A DNA stretch of 64,000 bases from Gammaproteobacteria bacterium (GTDB taxonomy: Bacteria; Gemmatimonadota; Gemmatimonadetes; Longimicrobiales; Gaopeijiaceae), in assembly GCA_028820325.1 (NCBI GenBank), contig JAPPJO010000031.1:62001-126000 (forward strand). Direction: 5' to 3'. Below are positions 57,334 through 64,000 of this stretch, piece by piece (position 1 is the first letter of the stretch; every line of letters begins with the position of its first letter). Under the pieces are notes generated by a model. The model worked only from the letters and a program-made list of their open reading frames with translations. It was not told where the DNA came from and made no database searches. Both the position numbers and the translations under genes were made by a program.

Positions 57334-58395
57334 ATGCTGGAACGACAGGAAGACAAGCGCGGCGCGCGCGTGCTGGGGGTCCTCGCATCGGTCGTGGTCG
57401 TCGTCGCCGGCCTGAAGCTGGCGGCCAGCATTCTCTCGCTCTTTTTCCTCGCACTGGTCCTCGCGTTCCTCACCCTTCCGGTGATGATGTGGCTGCGCCG
57501 GTATGGCGTGCCCTCCCCGCTCGCAATCCTGATCTCCGTGCTGCTGGTGGCCGCCGTCGTGGGAGGCCTGCTCCTGCTGGCGAGTCAGGCGTTCGCCGAA
57601 TTCCAGGCCCGCTATCCCGCATACGAGATTCGTCTGCTTCTGCTCTGGGAAGTATGGGAGGCGAGGCTGGCCGAGGTCGAGCTTCCCCTCGTGGGCAACG
57701 TCTTCGCGGCGTTGACCGACCTGTTCTCGTTCGAAGCAGCGCTCGACTTCGCCACCGGCACCATCCAGCGGGTCCTGGCCCTGGTGACCGACACCTTCCT
57801 GGTCCTGCTGATCATGGTCTTCATTCTGGCCGAGGCGGCGGTCTTCCCGCGCAAGCTGCGCATGGCGCTGGGCGATGTCGGGGACGACTCGATCAGGCTG
57901 ACCAAGATCGTTCGCGAAGTCCAGACCTACCTGACCATCAAGACCCTGGTTTCCCTGGCCACGGGGATCACCATCGGTCTCTTCGCAGCGGCCATCGGCC
58001 TCGATTTCCCGGTGTTGCTCGGGCTCATCGGCTTCGTCCTCAACTACATCCCCACCATCGGGTCGGTCATCGCCTCCGTGCCCGCCGTACTGTTGGCGCT
58101 CATCCAGTTCGGCCTGGGCTCGGCGCTGGGCGTGGGCGTCGTCTACCTGGGCATCAACACCGTCTTCGGAAACATCATCGAACCCAACCTGATGGGACGC
58201 CGGCTCGGCCTTTCAACCCTCGTCGTCGTTCTCTCCCTCATCTTCTGGGGATGGGTCTGGGGCCCACTGGGGATGTTCCTGTCGATTCCGCTGACCATGA
58301 TTCTCAAGATCCTGCTCGAAAACACCCCCGATCTCCGCTGGATGGCGGTCCTGCTCGGGAAGGGTGCGGGCGATTCCCTCGCACGTGAGGAATAG
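57334..58395 (+). CDS. AI-2E family transporter (PerM-like permease)
   Basis: This is an inner-membrane permease of 353 residues with about seven or eight hydrophobic helices and the family pattern [40 protein letters not shown] and [15 protein letters not shown]. Despite the family name, members export or import varied substrates, and a few act in cation antiport. ATG 57334. The next gene follows directly. Confidence 0.9.
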   Translation: MLERQEDKRGARVLGVLASVVVVVAGLKLAASILSLFFLALVLAFLTLPVMMWLRRYGVPSPLAILISVLLVAAVVGGLLLLASQAFAEFQARYPAYEIRLLLLWEVWEARLAEVELPLVGNVFAALTDLFSFEAALDFATGTIQRVLALVTDTFLVLLIMVFILAEAAVFPRKLRMALGDVGDDSIRLTKIVREVQTYLTIKTLVSLATGITIGLFAAAIGLDFPVLLGLIGFVLNYIPTIGSVIASVPAVLLALIQFGLGSALGVGVVYLGINTVFGNIIEPNLMGRRLGLSTLVVVLSLIFWGWVWGPLGMFLSIPLTMILKILLENTPDLRWMAVLLGKGAGDSLAREE

Positions 58396-58908
58396 GTGAC
58401 CAGGACACAGCAGACCGATTCCGTCTTCGAGCGCCTGCCCGATCAGGCGCGGCTTTGGGTGTTCGCGAGCGAGCGACCCCTGTCTCAGCGGGAGTGCGCC
58501 GCGCTGTTCGAGCGCGTGGACGGCTTCCTGTCCCGCTGGAAGGCCCATGGAGCCCCTCTGGCGGCGGGACGGGCCTGGCTCTACGACCGGTTCCTGGCGG
58601 TTGCGGTGGACGAGAGCGTGACGCCTCCTTCGGGCTGCTCGATCGACGCCCTCGTGCACATGCTCAAGGAACTGGAAGCCGAGATAGGGTCCCGGCTGGT
58701 CGACAACACGCCTGTTTACTACCGCTCGTCCCGCGGCGTCGAGCGGGTGAGCCGGGGAGGGTTCAGGAAGCTGGCGGATGCCGGGGAGGTGACGCTGGAC
58801 ACGCCCGTGTTCAACAACACCATCACGCGGCTGGAGGAGTTCAGGGGCGGGAAATGGGAAGGCCCGGCCCGCCAAAGCTGGCAGGGCCGAGCCTTCTTCC
58901 GGGTCTGA
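58396..58908 (+). CDS. Conserved small protein (family often mislabelled 'ABC transporter ATPase')
   Basis: This 170-residue protein has no ATPase motif. Its pattern is FERLPDQARLWVFASERPLS, LSRWKAHGAPLAAG, YDRFLAVAVDES, GCSIDALVHMLKELE and VFNNTITRLEE. It matches, from memory, a small Bacteroidota family that databases call ABC transporter ATPase although no Walker motif is present. GTG 58396 starts directly after the permease stop, so the two are in one operon. Function is unknown; a partner of the permease is possible. Confidence 0.78.
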   Translation: MTRTQQTDSVFERLPDQARLWVFASERPLSQRECAALFERVDGFLSRWKAHGAPLAAGRAWLYDRFLAVAVDESVTPPSGCSIDALVHMLKELEAEIGSRLVDNTPVYYRSSRGVERVSRGGFRKLADAGEVTLDTPVFNNTITRLEEFRGGKWEGPARQSWQGRAFFRV

Positions 58909-58921
58909 GCCGCGGCTGAGG

Positions 58922-59134
58922 TCAGGACTCCAGCCGGACCACGTTCTCCGCAGCGGGGCCCTTGGGGCCGTCTACGATGTCGAACTCGACGCGCTCGCCC
59001 TCGGCCAGGGAGCGGAAGCCGTCTCCCGAGATGGCCGAGTAATGGACGAAGCAATCCTGGTTCCCCCCTTCGGGGTCCAGGAATCCATACCCCTTGGCGT
59101 CGTTGAACCATTTCACGGTTCCAGTCGTTCTCAT
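58922..59134 (-). CDS. Cold-shock domain protein (CspA family)
   Basis: This is a 70-residue single-stranded nucleic-acid-binding protein with [15 protein letters not shown] (RNP1) and CFVHYS (RNP2), ending [18 protein letters not shown] perfect AGGAGGAAG lies seven bases before ATG 59134. The 279 bases upstream (59135-59413) hold no gene and probably contain its leader and promoter. It lies convergent to the preceding small gene. Confidence 0.96.
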   Translation of the reverse strand: MRTTGTVKWFNDAKGYGFLDPEGGNQDCFVHYSAISGDGFRSLAEGERVEFDIVDGPKGPAAENVVRLES

Positions 59135-59413
59135 TCTACTTCTTCCTCCTGATGACGCGGGACCGGCAGAGGGCGAGAAATTGCCGCAAGCGGCGCGATC
59201 CCGACGGTGGTGAGACTAATGCGAAAGGCCTGTGCGGCGATTGGTTACGGCGGATGATGCGTACGGCAGATGATTCTGAAGCTGCGGATCGGGGCGCCGG
59301 ATCGTGAGTGCCCGGCGGAGCAAGCGCGCAAACGCTACAAGGACAACCGCAACTCGTCAAGGGACGTGATCGCTTGCGGGCGAAAAACACCGAGGTGGTT
59401 GGGGCAGACGTGG

Positions 59414-60424
59414 TCAGCTTTTCGGGCTCAGATGGTGCACCAGGAAGCGAACGGCCTCGCCGTCGGCGTGGATCGACGCGCGCCATGGCGTCTCGCCCTG
59501 GACGAAGCCGACGTGGCCGCCGCCGGGGGCGAACGCAGCCACAAGATGAGGGTTGGACGCCACCTGCTCGCAGGGGATGGCGTCGGGGCTCGCAATGGGA
59601 TCGTCGCGGCTCTGGATGAGCAGCGCCGGCACCCGGATGCGCGCGAGGAACGGGCGCGCGTCCGCCCTGGCGTAGTAGTCGGCGGCGTCGGCGAAGCCGT
59701 GCAGCGGCGCCGTGAGCGCATCGTCGAACTCGCGCAGGGTGCGGGCGTGGAGCGCCGGCGCGGTGTCGATGGTGCCGTCGAGCAGCGCCTGCTTGGCGCG
59801 CACCTTCCTTCGCAGTGAACGCAGGAAGTAGCTGGTGTAGAAGCCGCCCATGAAGCCGCGGCTGATCCGGTCGCAGGATGCCGCCAGATCGAAGGGGACG
59901 CAGATGGTCGCGGCGGCGCCGATCGGGCTTTCCGCTCCCCTCTCGCCCAGGTACTTGAGGAGGACGTTTCCTCCCAGGCTGAAGCCGATCGCGCCGATGG
60001 GCCGGCCGGGATGGCGGCGCCGGAGGTGCTCCGCGACGAAGGACAGGTCGCCCGTTTCCCCGGCGTGATAGAAGCGGGCGGTCCGGTTCACTTCTCCCCC
60101 GCAGCCGCGGAAGTTCAGCCCGACGCCCCGCACGCCGCAGTCGAACAGGCGGCTCAGCACCCCTGCAGCGTAGCGACGCCGGATGTAGCCCTCCAGACCG
60201 TGGAGCACGAGCGCGATGGGGGCGTCCGGGCCCGGATCGGGGGTGAAGTCGAGGTCGAGGAAGTCGCCGTCCGGGGTATCCAGCCGGCAACGCTCGAGCG
60301 GATGCCAGCCGGCGGGACGGAAGAATGACCCCGCGAGCGTCTGGGCGTGCGGGTTTTTCAGCCACCACGGGGGCCGGAACGCCCGCGGCCGGAAGGGCGC
60401 CGCGGCCCCCGCTCCACGCGTCAA
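59414..60424 (-). CDS. YheT-type alpha/beta hydrolase
   Basis: This is an alpha/beta hydrolase of the AB-hydrolase 4 (YheT) group. N-terminal FRPPWWLKNPHAQTLAGSFF is characteristic. The catalytic set is visible: HGLEG (oxyanion), GFSLGGN (nucleophile Ser), QSRDDPI (Asp), and GGGHVGFV (His). Length is 336 residues from TTG 60424, preceded by GGGAG and sharing four bases with the stop of the metalloprotease gene. Substrate is unknown; esters are likely. Confidence 0.87.
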   Translation of the reverse strand: MTRGAGAAAPFRPRAFRPPWWLKNPHAQTLAGSFFRPAGWHPLERCRLDTPDGDFLDLDFTPDPGPDAPIALVLHGLEGYIRRRYAAGVLSRLFDCGVRGVGLNFRGCGGEVNRTARFYHAGETGDLSFVAEHLRRRHPGRPIGAIGFSLGGNVLLKYLGERGAESPIGAAATICVPFDLAASCDRISRGFMGGFYTSYFLRSLRRKVRAKQALLDGTIDTAPALHARTLREFDDALTAPLHGFADAADYYARADARPFLARIRVPALLIQSRDDPIASPDAIPCEQVASNPHLVAAFAPGGGHVGFVQGETPWRASIHADGEAVRFLVHHLSPKS

Positions 60425-62865
60425 CTCCCGTTCGCCGGATCCAGCATGGCCTCGATGCGCACCAGCACGTCCTCGTAGTGGAGCCGGGTCGCCCGGTCGC
60501 CCGTGCGCCCGGCACCTGAGCGCACCTCCCCGGCCAGCGTCGCAAGCTGCCCGCGCACCGCCGGCACGATGTCGGTGGCGAGGGCGTCCTCGTCCTCCAT
60601 CAGCTCGGAGAAGCGCTCCAGATGGACCCGCTGCAGGTTGCGCCTGTAGGTGTCCGTGGCCTCGCCGCTCGCCGTCTCGCGCCAGAGCGCGCCGCGCAGG
60701 TCGTCGAGCATCTCGTTGAGCCCGTAGGCCGCCGCGCCGTCGAACGCCTCCTGCTCGATCAGGCGCTTCATGCGGTTCACGTCCAGCAGGCGGTTGAGGG
60801 CGGAGGCCTGCCAGCCCCCCAGCAGGTCGGGCGCCCCGGACCCCTGCACGCGGTCCAGGATGTCGGGATCGATCAGCCACGACGGCGTCCGAAAGACCTG
60901 CTCGTCCAGATAGGCCATCGCCCGTTCCTGGGTCTCCCGCTCCACGCGCTGATACGGGTAGCCGTCCTGGTCCTGGCTCTTCCGGTTCCAGTGCACCCCG
61001 CCGACGTTGGTCAGCACGTGTCCCGAGTAGCGGTTCCACTGCGCCCCGATCTGCTGGTGAAGCTCGCGCAACTGGGCGTATCCCTCGCCTTCCTCGTAGG
61101 TCCAGTCGCGCAGCGAGCCGGCGATGCGCCTCAGGTTGGCGATGCCCAGTTCCGACGCGTGCATGGCGTCGTCGCCGATGGCTTCCGTGAGCGACTCGGG
61201 GTCGGCCTGGCTGGGATCGCCGAAGCGATACACGGGGTCATCGCCCGTGTCCAGGATCCACTTGTGCAGCGTCGGCTTCTCTTCCTCCGGAGAACCCGCT
61301 TCCGGGATGGGCCGATAGCCCCAGCTGACCGAGTAGATGTCGTACGGGCCCACGCGCGGGAGCACACAGGCGTCGTCCCCGGGCTGCGCCACGTAGTTGA
61401 AGCGGGCGTAGTCCATGATAGACGGCGCCGTCCCCATCGTGCAGGTGAAGCTCGTGCGCAGCGAATCGACCGGATACGCGGCCGATGACTTCATGTTGTG
61501 CGGCAGCCCGATGGTGTGGCCCACCTCGTGCGCGGACACGAAGCGGATCAGCTCGCCCATCACCTCGTCGTCGAACTTGATCCCGCGCGCGTTCTCTTCG
61601 CGGGCCGCGGTCTGCACCAGGTACCAGTTGCGCAGCAGGTTCATCACGTTGTGGTACCACTGGATGTCGCTCTCGAGGATCTCGCCGGTTCGCGGATCAT
61701 GGACGTGAGGTCCCGACGCGTTCTGGACCGATGAGGCCAGGTAGCGGATCACCGAATAGCGCGCATCCTCGGGGCTCCAGTCGGGGTCCTCTTCCGGCGA
61801 GGGGGGCTCGCGCCCCTCGATGGCGTTGCTGAATCCCGCCGCTTCGAACGCCACCTGCCAGTCGTTCACCCCCTGGATGATGTACGGGCGCCACTTCTCC
61901 GGCGTCGCGGGATCCACGTAGTAGACGATGGGCTGCACGGGGTCGACCAGCTCTCCGCGCGCCCACGCCTCCGGGTCCGACGGCTCGAGCCGCCAGCGGG
62001 TGATGAAACGCTCCTGCTCGGCGCGCTGCTCGTCCAGCCCGTAGTTGGTGCGGGTCACGGAGAAATAGCCGACCCGCTCGTCCCACAGGCGCGGCTGCAT
62101 GGGCTCGTCGGGCAGCAGCAGCATGGAGTGGTTCATCTCGAGCGAGAGGGTGTTCGACTCGGCGTCGGACGGAGCCTCGGTGGCCTGGTAGGTGACCACC
62201 CGGCGCACCTCGACGTTGCGCGGGAAGCTGCGCACCGACTCGATGAAGGTGCGGTCCCCGTCGAGGCTGCGAACCTCGTACTGCTCCCGCCGCTGCGGGC
62301 GAATGCCGAAAAGCGGCACGTCGCTCTCGAACAGGTCGTTGACCTGAATGACGACGGCCGATGAGTCCTCGGACACGGTCTCGACGTCGAAGACGTGAAT
62401 AACGGGCTCGAAGTTGGAGTTCAGCACCGACTGATAGATGGTGCTCTCCGGGTCGGCGTAGTTCTCGTGGCTCACCTGGCGCAGCATCACCTGGTCGCCG
62501 CGCCGTTGCCAGCGCACCACCGCGGTCCCCTCCTTGGCGCCGCCCCAGCCCACGTTCTCCGCGGTGCGGGAGATCCGTGACACCACCAGCATCTCGCGCC
62601 CGAACTGCTCGACGGGGATCTCGTAGAAGAAGTCCGTATCGACCTGGTGGACGGCGAACAGGCCGTCGTCGCTGACGGCGTCGCCGGTGATGACCTCGGA
62701 GTACGACGACATGGCGTCATCGTCCCGATCCGATCCCGCAGGCGAGGGGGTGGGCCCGGGATCCGCGTGCCCGGCGGTGCAGGCGGCCAGGGCAGGCGGC
62801 ACTAGAAAAAGGGGCAACAGGCGAAGAACGGGCATCAGGCGGAGCGAAACGTCAGAGCGTGGCAT
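60421..62865 (-). CDS. Zinc metalloprotease lipoprotein (DUF5117/DUF5118/DUF4953 type)
   Basis: This is a large periplasmic or surface metalloprotease. Its signal peptide has lipobox LAAC. The zinc site HEVGHTIGLPHN is complete, and the M1/M12-like motif NYVAQPGDD, the start YSEVITGDAVSDDGLFAVHQVD and the propeptide-like region FDVETVSEDSSAVVIQVNDL match the DUF5117/5118 family. Length is 814 residues from ATG 62865, where CGGAGACTCCC is upstream. It is the first gene of a pair with the YheT hydrolase. Expected role: digestion of external peptides. Family assignment is by pattern. Confidence 0.86.
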   Translation of the reverse strand: MPRSDVSLRLMPVLRLLPLFLVPPALAACTAGHADPGPTPSPAGSDRDDDAMSSYSEVITGDAVSDDGLFAVHQVDTDFFYEIPVEQFGREMLVVSRISRTAENVGWGGAKEGTAVVRWQRRGDQVMLRQVSHENYADPESTIYQSVLNSNFEPVIHVFDVETVSEDSSAVVIQVNDLFESDVPLFGIRPQRREQYEVRSLDGDRTFIESVRSFPRNVEVRRVVTYQATEAPSDAESNTLSLEMNHSMLLLPDEPMQPRLWDERVGYFSVTRTNYGLDEQRAEQERFITRWRLEPSDPEAWARGELVDPVQPIVYYVDPATPEKWRPYIIQGVNDWQVAFEAAGFSNAIEGREPPSPEEDPDWSPEDARYSVIRYLASSVQNASGPHVHDPRTGEILESDIQWYHNVMNLLRNWYLVQTAAREENARGIKFDDEVMGELIRFVSAHEVGHTIGLPHNMKSSAAYPVDSLRTSFTCTMGTAPSIMDYARFNYVAQPGDDACVLPRVGPYDIYSVSWGYRPIPEAGSPEEEKPTLHKWILDTGDDPVYRFGDPSQADPESLTEAIGDDAMHASELGIANLRRIAGSLRDWTYEEGEGYAQLRELHQQIGAQWNRYSGHVLTNVGGVHWNRKSQDQDGYPYQRVERETQERAMAYLDEQVFRTPSWLIDPDILDRVQGSGAPDLLGGWQASALNRLLDVNRMKRLIEQEAFDGAAAYGLNEMLDDLRGALWRETASGEATDTYRRNLQRVHLERFSELMEDEDALATDIVPAVRGQLATLAGEVRSGAGRTGDRATRLHYEDVLVRIEAMLDPANGS

Positions 62866-63090
62866 GGGAGTCTCCGGCAGCAGATTCGGCGTGGCGGGGG
62901 TCTGTGAACGTGGCGGGGGTTGTCGAACGCGAGGGGACCGCTCGGAAGTTAGAAAACCGGGAGGGCCCATGCCACGTCGCGGAGCGGGGCGCGATGCCGC
63001 GCTTCGGCCGGCGCAGCAGACAACCGTGCGGATGATGTGCCCGGAGGACCGGGGCAGGCGAGTCCGGGCCGTTGAACCCGCCGAGCGATT

Positions 63091-63107
63091 TGTTTACACT
63101 GTTCACA
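63091..63107 (+). promoter_or_regulatory. Direct repeat just before the TetR start (possible operator)
   Basis: TGTTTACA and TGTTCACA are separated by one base; they differ at one position and run into the ATG of the regulator. A TetR dimer binding here would block its own gene and the efflux genes downstream. This is a guess from position and symmetry. Confidence 0.35.
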
Positions 63108-63790
63108 TGGCCATTCAGCGAGACGATATCCGAAGCCACGCGACCGAACTCTATCTTTGTGGAGGGCTCAGGGCGCTTTCCATGCGCAACCTGGCGGCCA
63201 GGCTGGGCGTGACCGCGCCTGCGCTGTATCGCCATTACGCCAGCAAGGACGAAGTGCTGCGCGATATGGTGCGCGAGGCCTACCGGCAGTCGGCCGCCTA
63301 CATCTACCGGGCGCTCTCGGCCGCCACGCCCCTGGAACGGTTCCGGCGCGCCGGGGAGGAGAACCTCGATTTCGCCCTGACGCATCCGCGCTGGTACGAG
63401 ATGATGTACCTCTCGCCGGAGCGCTTCGGCTGGTCCGACTACCCGCCCGAAGTGGCTGCCCATGCTCACGCTACACACCAGTTCTGGATGGACCGGGTGC
63501 GCGAGTGCGTGGATGCCGGGTACCTGAGGGCCGAAGCCGACATCCGCGACGTGGGGATGACTATGTGGGCCCATTCCCATGGCCTGATCACGATCTACAT
63601 GCGGGGACTGCTGAGCCTGAGCGAGACCGAGTTCCGGGACGCCTACCGGGCTTCCGCCCGGCGGATGCTGCTGGGCCTCGGAACCCGCAAGCTGCTCAGC
63701 GAGGTGCAGGGCGGGGAGCAGGCCGGATCGAACCGTGCCGGGGAAACAGACGAATACCAGCAAACCGAATACAGCGAGGCATACGGATGA
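63107..63790 (+). CDS. TetR/AcrR-family transcriptional regulator
   Basis: It has an N-terminal helix-turn-helix (ALSMRNLAARLGVTAPALYRHYASKDEVLRDM within residues ~24-56), followed by a helical ligand-binding domain with TetR_C-like features (ALTHPRWYEMMYLSPERFG, AEADIRDVGMTMWAHSHGLITIYMRG). Length is 227 residues. ATG 63107 was chosen because conserved sequence begins at IQRDDIRSHATELY; the open frame extends further upstream into unrelated sequence. Its stop overlaps the start of an outer-membrane efflux gene, so it most likely represses an efflux operon. Confidence 0.9.
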   Translation: MAIQRDDIRSHATELYLCGGLRALSMRNLAARLGVTAPALYRHYASKDEVLRDMVREAYRQSAAYIYRALSAATPLERFRRAGEENLDFALTHPRWYEMMYLSPERFGWSDYPPEVAAHAHATHQFWMDRVRECVDAGYLRAEADIRDVGMTMWAHSHGLITIYMRGLLSLSETEFRDAYRASARRMLLGLGTRKLLSEVQGGEQAGSNRAGETDEYQQTEYSEAYG

Positions 63791-64000
63791 TGAACGATAG
63801 CGGGCGGCGGTGGACGGGAGTCAGGCGGAATGTGGGGATCCTGGGGATGGTAGTGAACGCTGTTCTCTTCATGATCGTGGCCGTTGAGACCGCGTTGCCG
63901 GCCTTTCTTGGTGCCCAGGAGCCGGTTTCGGCCGCAGCCCCGTCGGGCGAGGTGCTGACGCTACCGGACGTGGTCTCCATGGCGCTCCGGCGCAACCGCG
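63787..64000 (+). CDS. TolC-family outer-membrane efflux protein, 3' end outside window
   Basis: Only the first 71 codons are visible. They comprise a basic start, a hydrophobic signal (ILGMVVNAVLFMIVAVETALPAFLG) and the beginning of the TolC repeat, EVLTLPDVVSMALRRN, which is the usual first helix of the family (LTLxxAIxxALxxNP). ATG 63787 overlaps the regulator's TGA by four bases. The usual neighbours would be a membrane-fusion protein and an RND pump, but they lie beyond the window. Confidence 0.75.
   Translation, partial: MMNDSGRRWTGVRRNVGILGMVVNAVLFMIVAVETALPAFLGAQEPVSAAAPSGEVLTLPDVVSMALRRNR

Overview
The window is about 67% GC and gene-dense. It reads like a Gemmatimonadota chromosome, possibly an environmental or metagenome-derived one. 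The evidence is several SusC/SusD-type outer-membrane pairs with a carboxypeptidase-regulatory-like domain, many lipoproteins, beta-propeller amidohydrolases, a DUF5117-type zinc metalloprotease, and a core cluster secDF-tatD-mutL-miaA-uppP-birA-coaX. The phylum is inferred from gene content and protein style; no rRNA or tRNA gene was seen, so it is not proven.

Layout. 1-5222: the 3' end of an S9-peptidase-like gene, then a susC gene broken by one in-frame TAG and its intact susD partner. 5537-14424: a tight housekeeping run with repeated 4-base or larger overlaps (protein export, DNA repair, tRNA modification, lipid-carrier recycling, biotin and CoA synthesis). 14552-21856: a four-repeat Ig-like lipoprotein, an AlbA_2/GHKL protein, a membrane glycosyltransferase and a propeller-amidohydrolase fusion. 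21919-26194: groES-groEL behind a perfect CIRCE operator, then thrS.

25738-35205 is a tandem duplication in decay. Two susC genes of identical length lie 3439 bases apart. Between them sit a scrap of susD and an internally deleted copy of the thrS 3' end. The surviving downstream susD has a one-base frameshift. Two small lipoproteins that look like free-standing TonB-receptor plug domains follow it, and a third member of this family lies at 37349-37780 beside the fourth susC. Between them, on the minus strand, a helix-hairpin-helix lipoprotein and a PepSY membrane protein follow a Fur-like palindrome.

38779-44736: an intact susC-susD-amidohydrolase operon that probably imports and cleaves one class of substrate. 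44902-47600: a DUF3500 protein, then fdhD-mobA (molybdenum cofactor). 47637-50953: a four-gene minus-strand operon of unknown function (small barrel protein, membrane-anchored coiled coil, two more coiled-coil proteins), with gaps of 1-5 bases. 51171-62865: a large BNR-repeat propeller protein, a DinB-fold protein, a barrel protein, an NHL-type lipoprotein, a GGQ release-factor-like protein, an AI-2E family permease with a small conserved partner, a cold-shock protein, a YheT-type hydrolase and a zinc metalloprotease. 63107-64000: a TetR regulator overlapping the start of a TolC-type efflux gene that runs off the window.

The most unusual points are the stand-alone plug-like lipoproteins next to SusCD loci, the decaying thrS-susCD duplication with an 856-base identical tract, the uncharacterised four-gene envelope operon, and the two SusCD lesions. 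The lesions could be real pseudogenes or assembly errors.
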